Source of the DNA: DASWNP01 sp035537095
GTDB lineage: Bacteria; Acidobacteriota; Blastocatellia; Pyrinomonadales; Pyrinomonadaceae
Assembly (NCBI GenBank): GCA_035537095.1
Contig: DATLMV010000087.1
Location: forward strand, 1 to 30,284
Reading direction: 5' to 3'
Length of the DNA: 30,284 bases
In this document: piece after piece, positions 7,852-18,324 of the stretch
Layout of the letters: every line of letters starts with the position of its first letter
Position numbering within the stretch: position 1 is the stretch's first letter
Made by a program: the position numbers and the translations under genes
Notes under the pieces: generated by a model
Database searches by the model: none
Seen by the model: only the letters and a program-made list of their open reading frames with translations
Told to the model about the DNA's origin: nothing

Positions 7852-10800
7852 ATGGCTGCACTTCTGGCAGGATTGTTTGGAGGTTTGAAACGCACACCGA
7901 AGACGCTTGACGGGGAACCGATTCGCGAAGAGTTGTACGGCGTCGAGAGGTTGGAGCAGTACGCGGCGAAGCTCGCCGCCGAGCATCGCGTCTCCGGCGA
8001 CGCGCGACGCGGGCCGCGTCTCCTGCCGCGTCTCGAAGAGAACGGTCGCCAACTCGTCGCCGCCTATCGCGCGCTCGCCGAAGCCATCCGCAACGAGCGC
8101 ATCATCTCGCCCGCCGCCGAGTGGCTGGTAGATAATTTCCACATCGTCGAGGAACAACTCCGCGAAATCCGCGAAGACCTGCCCGAAGGTTTCTATCGCG
8201 AACTGCCGAAACTCAAAGACGGCGAACTCGCCGGATACCCGCGTATCTACGCCCTCGCCCTCGCCCTCATCGCGCACACCGACAGCCGTCTCGATACCGA
8301 CACGCTCCGCCGTTTCATCAGCAGTTATCAACAGGTGACGCCGCTCTCCATCGGCGAACTGTGGGCCGTCGCCATCACGCTCAGGCTCGCGCTCGTGGAG
8401 AACCTGCGACGCCTCGCCACGCACATCGTCGCCGCGCGCGCCGAGCGTGAAACAGCCGATGCGCTCGCCGACAAATTGCTTGAGATGGTCGGGCGACAAC
8501 CCGAGGCTCTCTTCTCGTTTCTGACCGAGCAGATGCGGTTCGAGCAGATGGGCGACGCGCTCGTCGTGCAGTTGACGCAACGCCTGCGCGAGCAAGACCC
8601 CGGCGTGATGCCCGTCTTCGATTGGCTCGACCGCCAACTTCAGCGACAGGGACAGAACATTGACGCCGTCGTGCATCTTGAGCACCAGCGTCAGGCGGCG
8701 GCGCAGGTCACGGTCGGCAACATCATCACCAGCATGCGCCTGCTCTCGACGCTCGACTGGCGCACCTTCTTCGAGAGCGTCAGCCTCGTCGAGCCCATCC
8801 TCGCGGGCGAGCCTGCGGGCATCTACCCGCACATGGATTTTCACACGCGCGACCGCTATCGCCACGTCATCGAGCGCATCAGCAAGCGCACCAAACGGAC
8901 GGAACTCGAAGTCGCGCGCTACAGCGTGAGCCTCGCCGCTCAGGCGCACGCCGCAAGCCCGCACGACGCGGCGCGCGCGCACGTCGGCTACTACCTCATT
9001 GACGACGGACTCGACGAGCTTGAGAAAGCCTTCGGCTATCGCACGCGCACGCGCGAACGTCTGATGCGCGCCGTGCTCCGCCACCCGACCTTCTATTATC
9101 TCTCCACTTTCGCGCTGCTGACGCTCATCATAGTCGCCCTCTTGATCTTCTACGCCGCGCGGGCGAGCACAGGAGGCGACAGCGGAGCAATTGACGTTTG
9201 GCTGCTCGTCTTCGCGCTCGTCTCGCTCATCCCCGCGAGCGACCTCGCGCTGAGCATCCTCAACTGGGACGTGACGCATCTCTTCGGGCCGCGCCTGTTG
9301 CCCAAGCTCGACCCGCGCGCGGGGATTCCGCCGGACGCGCTGACGATGGTCGTCGTCCCGACGATGCTGACGAGCGAAGCGACCGTCGCCGAGTTGCTTG
9401 AGAAGTTGGAAGTCCACTATCTCGCCAACGCCGACGAGAATCTATACTTCGCGCTGCTCGGAGATTTCGCCGACGCGACAGCCGCCGAGATGCCTCCGGA
9501 CGCCGCGCTGCTGGACGCCGCGCTGCTCGGCATCGAGGAGTTGAACGCGCGTTATCATTCGGCGCGAGCGGCGCGCTTTCATCTCTTTCATCGTCGGCGA
9601 CAATGGAACGCGTCGGAGGGCAAGTGGATCGGTTGGGAGCGCAAGCGCGGGAAACTGCACGAGTTCAACCGCTTGCTGCGCGGCGCGCGCGACACCAGTT
9701 TCATCGTCTCGACCGCCGAAGATAGTTTGCTCTCGCAGGTGCGCTTCTGCATCACGCTCGACTCCGACACGCAACTGCCGCGCGACGCCGCGCGCCGTCT
9801 CGTCGGCGTCGCGCTGCACCCGCTCAACCGCCCGCAGTTCGACCCGCACTTGGGGCGCGTCACGCGCGGCTATACGATTCTCCAACCGCGCGTCAGCGTC
9901 ACGTTGGGCAGCGCGACGCGTTCGCGCTTCGCGCGCGTCTTCTCCGGCAACACAGGCGTTGACCCCTACACGACCGCCGCCTCCGACGTTTATCAAGACC
10001 TCTTCGGCGAAGGCAGCTACACCGGCAAGGGACTCTATGAAGTTGATGCCTTCGAGCGCGCGCTCAACGACCGCGTGCCGGAAAACTCCCTCCTGAGCCA
10101 CGATCTTTTCGAGGGACTCTACGCGCGCTGCGCGCTCGTCACGGACATCGAACTGCTCGACGACTACCCCGCGCGCTACGACACATACGCGATGCGCCAG
10201 CATCGCTGGACGCGCGGCGACTGGCAGATCGCGCGCTGGCTTCTGCCGCGCGTGCCCGACGCCGCGCGCCGCCCCGTGCGCAATCGCCTCCCGCTCATCT
10301 CGCGCTGGAAAATTTTGGACAACCTGCGGCGCACGCTCGCCGCGCCCGCCGCCCTTCTCTGGTTGCTCATGGCGTGGACGCTCGTCGGCGGCCCGCCCGC
10401 GCTCTGGTCGCTCTTTATCCTCGTCGTCCTCGCCTTCCCCGTCTATGCGCATCTGACGACGAGCCTGCTGATGCACCCGCGCGGCACGTCTCTGTCGGGC
10501 CACTTCCGCAGCGTCTGGGCCGACACGCTGACGAACACGCGACAGGTCGCGCTGACGCTCGTTTTTCTCGCGCATCAAGCCTACCTGATGACCGACGCCG
10601 TCGTCCGCACGCTCTATCGCAAACTGATTTCGCGCAGGTCGCTGCTTGAATGGACGACCGCCGCGCAGGCCGAACGCACGAGCGCGCACGACCTCTCAGC
10701 CGTCTTCCGTTTCATGTGGCCGACCCAAGTTCTCGCGCTCTCGGCTGCCGCTCTCGTCCTGCTGTTCAGGCCGCCCGCGCTCGCCGTCGCCGCCGTCTTC

Positions 10801-13800
10801 CTTTTGGTCTGGATGCTCTCGCCGGTCGTCGCATATTTCGTCAGCCGCCCGCACGCGCCCGAGCGCAAGCAACTGGCAGCGAGCGACGGCGAGCGAGCGC
10901 GTCTCTACGCGCGGCGGACGTGGCGTTTCTTTGAAGAGTTCATCGGCGCGGAAGACAACTGGCTGCCGCCCGATAACTTTCAGGAAGACCCCGCGCCCCT
11001 CGTCGCGCATCGAACCTCGCCGACCAACATCGGGCTGCTCCTGCTCTCGACCGTCGCCGCACGCGACTTCGGCTACACCGGCACACCCGAAACCATCGCG
11101 CGCCTTGAGCGCACCTTCGCGTCGCTCGCGCGGCTGCAAAAGTTTCGCGGCCATCTCTTCAACTGGTACGACACGCGGACGCTCGAACCGCTCCCGCCGC
11201 AATACATCTCGACCGTTGACAGCGGCAATCTGGCCGGACACCTGCTCGCCGTCAAACAGGCTTGCGTCGAACTGCCCGATGCGCCGCTCCTCGATGCGCG
11301 CACGCTCAAGGGGCTTTCGGATACGGTCGCGCTTTTGAGCGACGAGGCGGCGCGTCTCGGGACTATCCGGCAGCGCACGGAGGTCGTCACGATCAAGCAC
11401 CTGCGCGAGGAGGTCGAGGCGTGCGCCGCGCTCGTCGCCCCCACGTCTGTCGCCGACGCGCCGCCGGACTTCGACGCGTGGGGTAAACTCTTTCGCGCGC
11501 TCGAAGCGCACGCCGCCGTCATCGCTGACATCGTTGACGCGCTCGCGCACGAGCACGGCGCGGATAATTTCGCGGAGTTGCGCTTCTGGCTCGGCGCGCT
11601 CCGACAGCAGACCGCAGAGCATCTCGAAACCCTCCGCACACACGCGCCCGACGCACGCGCCTTCGCGCGGCATCTCACGACGCTGCAAAAACATTTCGAC
11701 GCCGACGCGCTCGCGCCCTTGCAGGAGAGTTGGCGCGCGCTTGCGCTGACGGGCACGCCCGCCGGGATTTCGCCGCGCTGCGAGGATGCGCTCGCGCACG
11801 TCCGGTTGCTGCTGCGCCGCGCGTCGGAGCGCGCCGCATCGCCCTCTGATTCGCCCGCCGCGCCTGCGAATGATTCACAGCCTGCCGATGATTCGCCCGC
11901 GCGCGTCAATAGCGTCAACGGCAGCGTCAGCGGCGCGAACGGTGCGCTGCTCGCAAGCAACGGCGACGCCGCGCGTGATGCGCTCGAAGCTTTGGAGAGC
12001 GTGCTCGACGGCGTGTCGCGCGCGGCACGCGAGACGCTCTCGCGGCTGACCGCGCTGGCGCAAGCCTGCGAGCGCATCTTCGAGGAGACGGAGTTTAAAT
12101 TCCTGCTCGACGCCGAGCGCAAGGTCTTCTGCATCGGCTACAACGTCTCCGCCGGTCGGGTTGACGAGTCTTATTACGACCTTCTGGCGTCGGAGTCGCG
12201 TCTGGCGAGTTTCGTCGCCATCGCCAAAGGCGACGCGCCGCAGGAGCATTGGTTTCACCTCGGGCGGCAGTTGACGCCCGTTAACGGCAGCCGCGCGCTC
12301 ATCTCTTGGACGGGCACGATGTTTGAATACCTGATGCCGCTCCTCGTCATGCGCGATTACGACGAGACGCTGCTCGACCAGACCTATCACGCGATGCTCA
12401 CGCGGCAGATCGAATACGGCGACGAGCGCGGCGTGCCTTGGGGCATCTCGGAGTCGGCCTACAACGCGCGCGACGTTTATCTCAACTATCAATACGGCCC
12501 GTTCGGCGTGCCCGGTCTCGGCTTGAAGCGCGGATTGTCGGAAGACCTCGTCGTCGCGCCCTACGCGGCGATGCTGGCCCTGATGGTCGAGCCGCCGCGC
12601 GCGCTCTCGAACCTCCAACGCCTCGCGCAGGACGGCGCGCTCGCGCGCTACGGTTTCTACGAGTCGCTGGACTACACGCCGGAGCGCCTGCCGCAGGGAC
12701 AGCGGCGCGTCATCATCCGCAGCTTCATGGCGCATCATCAAGGGATGAGTCTGGTCGCGTTGGACAACGTGCTGAACGAAGACGTGATGCAGCGTCGTTT
12801 TCACAGCGAGCCGCTCGTGCAGGCGACCGAGTTACTGTTGCAGGAACGCATCCCGCGCGGCGTCGCGGCGGCACACCCGCGCGCCGAAGAAGTGATGTCG
12901 GGACGCTACGTGCGAACGCTGACGGGCCTTACGCCGCGCACCTTCGACACGCCCGACCTGCCGACGCCGCGCACGCAGATTCTCTCCAACGGAAAATATA
13001 CGGTGATGATCACGACCGCCGGGGCGGGCTATTCGATGTGCGGCCCGCTCGCCGTGACGCGCTGGCGCGAAGACGCGACGCGCGACAACTACGGCTCGTT
13101 CGTCTACGCGCGCGACGTGCGCAGCGGCGCGGTCTGGTCAGCCGGATACCAGCCGACGCTGCGCCGCCCGCAGAGTTATGAGGCGGCCTTCACGGAAGAC
13201 AAGGCGGATTTCCGACGCACCGATGCCGGTATCATCACGCACATGGAAGTCATCGTTTCGCCGGAGGACGAGGCCGAAGTGCGCCGCGTCTCTCTGACGA
13301 ATAGCTCGACGCGCCCGCGCGAGATCGAGTTGACGAGTTACGCCGAGATCGTGCTGGCGACGCCTGCCGCCGACGCCGCGCATCCTGCCTTCAGCAATCT
13401 CTTCATCGAGACGGAATACGCGGCAGCGGAGAACGCGCTGCTCGCGCGACGCCGCCCGCGTTCCAGTAAGGACGCGCCCGTCTGGGCGATGCACACGATT
13501 TCGACCGAAGGCGTGGCGGTCGGGGCCGTGCAGTATGAGACAGACCGGAGCCGCTTTCTCGGTCGCGGGCACGGCACGGCTGCGCCCTTAGCCGTGACGG
13601 AAGAACGCCCGCTCTCGAACACCGTCGGCGCGGTGCTCGACCCTGTGTTCAGCCTGCGGCAGCGCGTGCGGCTGCGACCCGGCGAAACCGCTCACATCTC
13701 TTTCTCGACCGCCGTCGCGCGCACGCGCGAAGAGGCTCTCGCGCTCGCCGGAAAGTATCGAGGGCAGATGATGTTCGAGCGTGAAGCGCGGCTCGCGTGG

Positions 13801-16800
13801 ACGCAGTCGCAGGTGGCGATGCGCCATCTCAACTTAGACGCCGAGGAAGCGCATCTCTTCCAACGTCTCGCCGGTCGCGTGCTCTACTCCGACCCTTCTT
13901 TGCGCCCGCGCCCGCACGTCCTCGCCTTGAACACCAAAGCGCAATCCAATCTCTGGCCCTACGGCATCAGCGGCGACCTGCCCATCGTCCTCGTCCGCAT
14001 CAATCGCACCGAAGACCTCAACATGGTCAGGCAAATCCTGCGCGGCCATGAATACCTGCGCCTGAAGGGCTTGCAGCTTGACCTCGTGATTCTCAACGAC
14101 CACCCGCCCTCCTACGCGCAGGAGTTGCAAGACGAACTACAGTTGCTCGTCCGCACGAGCGGTTCGCAGTTCTTGCAAGACAAACCGGGCGGCGTCTTCC
14201 TGCGTCGCGCCGAGCAGATGCCGGAGGCCGACCGCATCCTTTTGCACGCGGTGGCGCGCGTCGTCGTCGTCTGCGAACGCGGCACGCTCGCGGATCAACT
14301 CGTGCGCAAGCCCGTCGAGGAAGAACTGCCGCCGCGCCTGCTGCCGCGCGCTCCCTCGCAGGTCTATCCCGAGCCGATTGTCGCCGCGCCCGAACTCTCG
14401 CACTTCAACGGACTCGGCGGCTTCAACTACGGCGGGCGCGAATACGTCACCGTGCTCGGCGAGGGCCAATGGTCGCCCGCGCCTTGGACGAATGTCATCG
14501 CCAACGAGCACGACTTCGGTTGTCTCACGACCGAGACGGGCGGCGGCTACACTTGGTCGGCCAACAGCCGCGAGAATCGTCTGACGCCGTGGTCGAACGA
14601 TGCCGTCAGCGACCCGCCTTCGGAGATTGTGTACCTGCGCGACGAGGAGACGGGCACGGTCTGGACGACGACGCCTCTGCCCATCCGCGAGCGCGAGCCC
14701 TACTTGATTCGACACGGGCAGGGCTACACCGTCTTCGAGCACACCAGCCACGGCATCGCGCAGGAACTGCTCGTCTTCGTCCCGCTCGATGCGCCCGTCA
14801 AGATTTCCGTCCTGCGCCTGCGCAACCGCACGAACCGCAAGCGTCGTCTCTCCGTGACGAGCTACAACGAACTCGTCTTAGGCGTCCAGCGCGGCGCAAG
14901 CGCGCCCTACGTCATCACCGAACTCGACGCCGAGAGCGGCGCAATCTTCGCGCGCAATCCCTACAACAACGAGTTCTCCGCGCGCATCGCCTTCGCCGAA
15001 ACGAGCGCGGAAAAACGCACGCTGACCTGCGACCGCAAAGAGTTTCTGGGGCGCAACGGCAGCCACGCGCGCCCGCATGCCCTGCGCCGCACGCATCTCT
15101 CGGGGCGCACGGGCGCGGGCCTCGACCCCTGCGCCGCGCTCCAGACCGGCGTCGAACTCGCGGCGGGCGAAGCGCGCGAAATAATTTTTCTACTCGGCGA
15201 AGGCGAATCCGTTGCGGAGGCGCGCGAGGTCGTCGGGCGTTACTTGCAGAAGTCGGCGGTGGACGAAGCCTTCGAGCGCGTCGTCGCGCATTGGGACGCG
15301 ATTCTCGAAACCGTGGAAGTCCGCACGCCCGACGCCGCGCTCGACATCATGCTCAACCGCTGGCTCTTGTATCAAACCCTTTCGAGCCGCGTCTGGGCGC
15401 GTACGGCCTTCTATCAATCGGGCGGAGCCTTCGGTTTCCGCGACCAACTGCAAGACGTGATGGCGCTCGTCTATGCACAGCCTTCGATTGCCCGCGCGCA
15501 AATCCTGCGCGCCGCCGCGCGACAGTTCAAAGAGGGCGACGTGCAACATTGGTGGCATCCGCCGACCGGACGCGGCGTCCGCACGCGCTTCTCCGACGAT
15601 CTCTTATGGCTGCCCTTCGTCACCAGTTTCTACATCAACGTCACGGGCGATGAAGCAGTACTCGATGAAAGCGTTCCTTTTATCGAAGCGCCGCCCCTTG
15701 CCTCCGGCGAGGACGAGTCGTATACGCAGCCGGTCGTCTCCAATGAATCGGCGACGCTCTACGAGCATTGCCTGCGGACGCTCGACCGCAGTCTCGCCGT
15801 CGGGGCACACGGTCTGCCCTTGATGGGTTCGGGCGATTGGAACGACGGCATGAACCGCGTCGGCAACGGCGGCACGGGCGAGAGCGTCTGGGTCGGCTGG
15901 TTTCTGCACACGACGCTCGCGGGCTTCGTCTCCTTCTGCGACGCGCGGGGCGACGCGACGCGCGCTGCCGCTTATCGCGCGCACACGGAGAAACTGAAGC
16001 GCGCGCTCGAAGACGAAGCATGGGACGGCGACTGGTATCGCCGCGCCTACTTCGACGACGGCACGCCGCTCGGCTCCGCGCAGAACGAAGAATGCCGGAT
16101 TGATTCCATCGTGCAATCGTGGGGCGTTATCTCGGGCGCGGCTGAAACCTATCGCGCGCACCGGGCGATGGCCGCCGTCGAGGAGTATCTGATTCGTCGC
16201 GGCGACGGCCTCATCATTCTCTTCACGCCGCCCTTCGACAAGAGTCCGCTCGACCCCGGCTACATCAAGGGCTACGTGCCGGGCGTGCGCGAGAACGGCG
16301 GGCAGTACACGCACGCCGCGCTCTGGATGCTCATCGCCTACGCCCTGCTCGGCGACGGCGACCGCGCGGGCGAACTCTTCTCGCTCCTCAATCCCATCAA
16401 CCACGCCTCGACGCGCGCGGGCCTGCACAAGTACAAGGTCGAGCCCTACGTCGCGGCGGGCGATGTCTATGCCGTCTGGCCGCACACGGGGCGCGGCGGT
16501 TGGACTTGGTACACCGGCTCGGCCAGTTGGATGTATCGCGCCGGACTCGAATACATCCTCGGCTTCCAACTCCGCGCAGGGAAGCATCTGACCATCAACC
16601 CCTGCATCCCGCGCAACTGGCGCGGCTTCGAGATCGAATACCGCCACCGCTCCGCCCGCTACGCCGTCAAGGTCGAGAACCCCTACGGCGTCTGTCGCGG
16701 CGTCGTCCGCCTCGAACTCGACGGCACACCGCACACCTCCCCCGACATCGAACTCCAAGACGACGGCGCGCGCCACACCATCCTCGTCGTCCTCGGCGAA

Positions 16801-16866
16801 CCACCGACACCACCACCCGACGAACAACCGCGCGCCGGAACAACTGCACAAGCGCAGAACAAATAA
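7852..16866 (+). CDS. Cyclic beta-1,2-glucan synthase (GT84 + GH94 type, NdvB/Cgs-like)
   Basis: A 3004-aa membrane protein with the Cgs/NdvB architecture; family members are about 2800-2900 aa. The helical N-terminal region ends in two membrane segments (about 418-440 and 447-470). The GT84 glucosyltransferase domain follows, with metal/UDP-binding Asp637-Ser-Asp639 (CITLDSDTQLPRDAARR) and HRWTRGDWQIARW (784-796). More membrane segments lie at about 832-868 and 958-998, then a COG3459-like region with a Ser/Asn/Ala-rich insert near 1322-1385. The C-terminal half has two carbohydrate-binding-like modules and a GH94 phosphorylase domain (GSGDWNDGMN, general-acid candidate Asp2665). Known homologues polymerise UDP-glucose on themselves at the inner membrane, trim the chain by phosphorolysis and release cyclic beta-1,2-glucan to the periplasm. 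ATG 7852 has no clear ribosome site. It probably forms an operon with the next two genes. Linear-glucan synthesis is an alternative. Confidence 0.9.
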   Translation: MAALLAGLFGGLKRTPKTLDGEPIREELYGVERLEQYAAKLAAEHRVSGDARRGPRLLPRLEENGRQLVAAYRALAEAIRNERIISPAAEWLVDNFHIVEEQLREIREDLPEGFYRELPKLKDGELAGYPRIYALALALIAHTDSRLDTDTLRRFISSYQQVTPLSIGELWAVAITLRLALVENLRRLATHIVAARAERETADALADKLLEMVGRQPEALFSFLTEQMRFEQMGDALVVQLTQRLREQDPGVMPVFDWLDRQLQRQGQNIDAVVHLEHQRQAAAQVTVGNIITSMRLLSTLDWRTFFESVSLVEPILAGEPAGIYPHMDFHTRDRYRHVIERISKRTKRTELEVARYSVSLAAQAHAASPHDAARAHVGYYLIDDGLDELEKAFGYRTRTRERLMRAVLRHPTFYYLSTFALLTLIIVALLIFYAARASTGGDSGAIDVWLLVFALVSLIPASDLALSILNWDVTHLFGPRLLPKLDPRAGIPPDALTMVVVPTMLTSEATVAELLEKLEVHYLANADENLYFALLGDFADATAAEMPPDAALLDAALLGIEELNARYHSARAARFHLFHRRRQWNASEGKWIGWERKRGKLHEFNRLLRGARDTSFIVSTAEDSLLSQVRFCITLDSDTQLPRDAARRLVGVALHPLNRPQFDPHLGRVTRGYTILQPRVSVTLGSATRSRFARVFSGNTGVDPYTTAASDVYQDLFGEGSYTGKGLYEVDAFERALNDRVPENSLLSHDLFEGLYARCALVTDIELLDDYPARYDTYAMRQHRWTRGDWQIARWLLPRVPDAARRPVRNRLPLISRWKILDNLRRTLAAPAALLWLLMAWTLVGGPPALWSLFILVVLAFPVYAHLTTSLLMHPRGTSLSGHFRSVWADTLTNTRQVALTLVFLAHQAYLMTDAVVRTLYRKLISRRSLLEWTTAAQAERTSAHDLSAVFRFMWPTQVLALSAAALVLLFRPPALAVAAVFLLVWMLSPVVAYFVSRPHAPERKQLAASDGERARLYARRTWRFFEEFIGAEDNWLPPDNFQEDPAPLVAHRTSPTNIGLLLLSTVAARDFGYTGTPETIARLERTFASLARLQKFRGHLFNWYDTRTLEPLPPQYISTVDSGNLAGHLLAVKQACVELPDAPLLDARTLKGLSDTVALLSDEAARLGTIRQRTEVVTIKHLREEVEACAALVAPTSVADAPPDFDAWGKLFRALEAHAAVIADIVDALAHEHGADNFAELRFWLGALRQQTAEHLETLRTHAPDARAFARHLTTLQKHFDADALAPLQESWRALALTGTPAGISPRCEDALAHVRLLLRRASERAASPSDSPAAPANDSQPADDSPARVNSVNGSVSGANGALLASNGDAARDALEALESVLDGVSRAARETLSRLTALAQACERIFEETEFKFLLDAERKVFCIGYNVSAGRVDESYYDLLASESRLASFVAIAKGDAPQEHWFHLGRQLTPVNGSRALISWTGTMFEYLMPLLVMRDYDETLLDQTYHAMLTRQIEYGDERGVPWGISESAYNARDVYLNYQYGPFGVPGLGLKRGLSEDLVVAPYAAMLALMVEPPRALSNLQRLAQDGALARYGFYESLDYTPERLPQGQRRVIIRSFMAHHQGMSLVALDNVLNEDVMQRRFHSEPLVQATELLLQERIPRGVAAAHPRAEEVMSGRYVRTLTGLTPRTFDTPDLPTPRTQILSNGKYTVMITTAGAGYSMCGPLAVTRWREDATRDNYGSFVYARDVRSGAVWSAGYQPTLRRPQSYEAAFTEDKADFRRTDAGIITHMEVIVSPEDEAEVRRVSLTNSSTRPREIELTSYAEIVLATPAADAAHPAFSNLFIETEYAAAENALLARRRPRSSKDAPVWAMHTISTEGVAVGAVQYETDRSRFLGRGHGTAAPLAVTEERPLSNTVGAVLDPVFSLRQRVRLRPGETAHISFSTAVARTREEALALAGKYRGQMMFEREARLAWTQSQVAMRHLNLDAEEAHLFQRLAGRVLYSDPSLRPRPHVLALNTKAQSNLWPYGISGDLPIVLVRINRTEDLNMVRQILRGHEYLRLKGLQLDLVILNDHPPSYAQELQDELQLLVRTSGSQFLQDKPGGVFLRRAEQMPEADRILLHAVARVVVVCERGTLADQLVRKPVEEELPPRLLPRAPSQVYPEPIVAAPELSHFNGLGGFNYGGREYVTVLGEGQWSPAPWTNVIANEHDFGCLTTETGGGYTWSANSRENRLTPWSNDAVSDPPSEIVYLRDEETGTVWTTTPLPIREREPYLIRHGQGYTVFEHTSHGIAQELLVFVPLDAPVKISVLRLRNRTNRKRRLSVTSYNELVLGVQRGASAPYVITELDAESGAIFARNPYNNEFSARIAFAETSAEKRTLTCDRKEFLGRNGSHARPHALRRTHLSGRTGAGLDPCAALQTGVELAAGEAREIIFLLGEGESVAEAREVVGRYLQKSAVDEAFERVVAHWDAILETVEVRTPDAALDIMLNRWLLYQTLSSRVWARTAFYQSGGAFGFRDQLQDVMALVYAQPSIARAQILRAAARQFKEGDVQHWWHPPTGRGVRTRFSDDLLWLPFVTSFYINVTGDEAVLDESVPFIEAPPLASGEDESYTQPVVSNESATLYEHCLRTLDRSLAVGAHGLPLMGSGDWNDGMNRVGNGGTGESVWVGWFLHTTLAGFVSFCDARGDATRAAAYRAHTEKLKRALEDEAWDGDWYRRAYFDDGTPLGSAQNEECRIDSIVQSWGVISGAAETYRAHRAMAAVEEYLIRRGDGLIILFTPPFDKSPLDPGYIKGYVPGVRENGGQYTHAALWMLIAYALLGDGDRAGELFSLLNPINHASTRAGLHKYKVEPYVAAGDVYAVWPHTGRGGWTWYTGSASWMYRAGLEYILGFQLRAGKHLTINPCIPRNWRGFEIEYRHRSARYAVKVENPYGVCRGVVRLELDGTPHTSPDIELQDDGARHTILVVLGEPPTPPPDEQPRAGTTAQAQNK

Positions 16867-16874
16867 TATCCGCG

Positions 16875-17717
16875 ATGATGAAGCTCACCTCCCGACAACT
16901 GGACGATTACCGGCGCGACGGTTTTCTGGTGCTGGAAGATTTCGTGAGCGCGGAGGCGTGCGCGGAGTTGCGCAGGCGGGCGGGGGAGTTGGTGTCGGCA
17001 TTCGACCCGCGCGGCGTGGTATCCGTCTTTTCGACGCGCGAGCAGACGCGCACGAGTGACGAATACTTCATGGAGTCGGGCGATCAGATCAGCTTCTTCT
17101 TCGAGGAGGACGCGTTCGACGCGGCGGGTCGCCTGCGACAGAGCAAGGAGCGTTCGATCAACAAAATCGGTCATGCTCTGCACGATCTCGACCCCGTGTT
17201 CTCCCGCTTCTCGCGCACACCCGCGCTCGCGCAGTTGGTCGCGGACTTGCGCGTCGCGCGCCCGCTGCTCGTCCAGTCCATGTACATCTTCAAGCAGCCC
17301 TCCATCGGCGGCGAAGTGACCTGCCATCAGGACAGCACGTTTCTTTACACGGAACCGCCGAGCGCGGTCGGGTTCTGGTTCGCGCTCGAAGATGCGACGC
17401 GCGAGAACGGTTGCCTGTGGGCGATTCGCGGCGGACACGTCGGCGGACTCCGTTCGCGTTTCGTGCGCGCGCCCGAAGGCGGCACGCGGTTTATCGCGCT
17501 CGGCGAACCCGTCTGGCCGCAGGACGCGCTCGTCCCGCTCGAAGTCGCGGCGGGGACGCTCGTCGTGCTCCACGGCATGTCGCCGCATCTGAGCGAAGCC
17601 AACCGTTCGCCGAAGTCGCGCCAAGCCTACACGCTGCACGTCATTGACGGCGCGGCGCGCTATCCGCCCGACAACTGGTTGCAGCGCGGGCCGCACCTGC
17701 CTCTGCGCGGTTTTTGA
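16875..17717 (+). CDS. PhyH-family Fe(II)/2-oxoglutarate dioxygenase (PHYHD1-like)
   Basis: A 280-aa protein of the phytanoyl-CoA dioxygenase family. It starts LTSRQLDDYRRDGFLVLEDF, the usual N-terminal helix-strand of the family. The iron triad is visible as His151-x-Asp153 (TCHQDSTF) and His238 (MSPHLSEAN). Arg249 in SRQAYTLH is the expected 2-oxoglutarate carboxylate ligand. The closing VIDGAARYPPDNWLQR is typical of PHYHD1-like members. The enzyme should be an active cytosolic oxygenase; the substrate cannot be told from sequence. ATG 16875 (or the adjacent ATG 16878) lies eight bases after the glucan synthase stop, so the two are probably cotranscribed. A longer upstream reading frame overlapping the synthase is out-of-frame shadow. 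A link to glucan modification is only a guess from position. Confidence 0.88.
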   Translation: MMKLTSRQLDDYRRDGFLVLEDFVSAEACAELRRRAGELVSAFDPRGVVSVFSTREQTRTSDEYFMESGDQISFFFEEDAFDAAGRLRQSKERSINKIGHALHDLDPVFSRFSRTPALAQLVADLRVARPLLVQSMYIFKQPSIGGEVTCHQDSTFLYTEPPSAVGFWFALEDATRENGCLWAIRGGHVGGLRSRFVRAPEGGTRFIALGEPVWPQDALVPLEVAAGTLVVLHGMSPHLSEANRSPKSRQAYTLHVIDGAARYPPDNWLQRGPHLPLRGF

Positions 17718-17745
17718 TTCCAAGCTCGACGGGTAAAAAAATCGG

Positions 17746-18234
17746 ATGACTGAAGAAGCGAAACCTGAAATCAACTTGCGACTCGCCGACGAGCGCGACG
17801 TGCGCGCGATTGCGGAGTTCAATCGCGCGATGGCGCGCGAGACCGAGGCTCTGGAACTATCCTTCGAGACGCTCATGGCGGGCGTCGGTAATCTGCTCGC
17901 GCAGGCGCAGTACGGCTTTTATGTTATCGCTGAAGCGGTCGCGGAAAACGGGACGGAGGCGGTCGGGTCGCTGTTGGTGACTTACGAGTGGAGCGATTGG
18001 CGCGACGGGCTTTTCTGGTGGATTCAGAGCGTCTATGTCACGCCGGAGTTCAGGCGGCGCGGCGTCTATCGCCGTCTCTACGAGTTCGTCAAAACCCTTG
18101 CGGCGCGCGACCCGCGTGTGCGCGGCTTCCGTCTCTACGTCGAGCGACAGAACACGCTCGCGCAGCAGACCTACGAACGGCTCGGCATGTCGGAGACTCA
18201 CTACCTGATGTACGAAGAACTGCGCGAGAGCTAA
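17746..18234 (+). CDS. GNAT-family N-acetyltransferase
   Basis: A 162-aa single-domain GNAT protein. It opens with INLRLADERDVRAIAEFNRAM, the typical first strand and helix. Motif A is clear as WIQSVYVTPEFRRRGVYRRLYEF (about residues 92-114), with the R-R-x-G-x coenzyme A pyrophosphate loop. Motif B is seen in GFRLYVERQNTLAQQTYERLGM. The Trp-rich strand WSDWRDGLFWWIQS suggests a small-molecule or peptide amine acceptor, but the substrate is unknown. The gene starts 28 bases after the dioxygenase stop and is likely the last gene of that operon. No strong ribosome site precedes ATG 17746. Confidence 0.9.
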   Translation: MTEEAKPEINLRLADERDVRAIAEFNRAMARETEALELSFETLMAGVGNLLAQAQYGFYVIAEAVAENGTEAVGSLLVTYEWSDWRDGLFWWIQSVYVTPEFRRRGVYRRLYEFVKTLAARDPRVRGFRLYVERQNTLAQQTYERLGMSETHYLMYEELRES

Positions 18235-18324
18235 CAAGCAATCCCTGAAACATCAATTTCGCCCTGATTTTACGGGCATTTCGAGCGTTGGCGGCGACCT
18301 CAACTTCGCATCGCGCTTTGTTCA

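Noticed and set aside
4577..7897. A 1106-codon open frame on the - strand opposite the protease
   Set aside because: Long antisense frames are expected in GC-rich DNA with strong third-position bias. It has no recognisable domain, is Arg/Ala/Val-rich, and lies opposite an intact S8 protease.
7639..9417. A 592-codon - strand open frame opposite the glucan synthase start
   Set aside because: It crosses the terminator at 7660-7692 and has Arg/Asp/Glu-biased composition typical of a shadow frame.
16500..16874. An upstream extension of the dioxygenase frame overlapping the glucan synthase
   Set aside because: The extension is Arg/Pro-rich shadow of the synthase; dioxygenase homology starts at ATG 16875.
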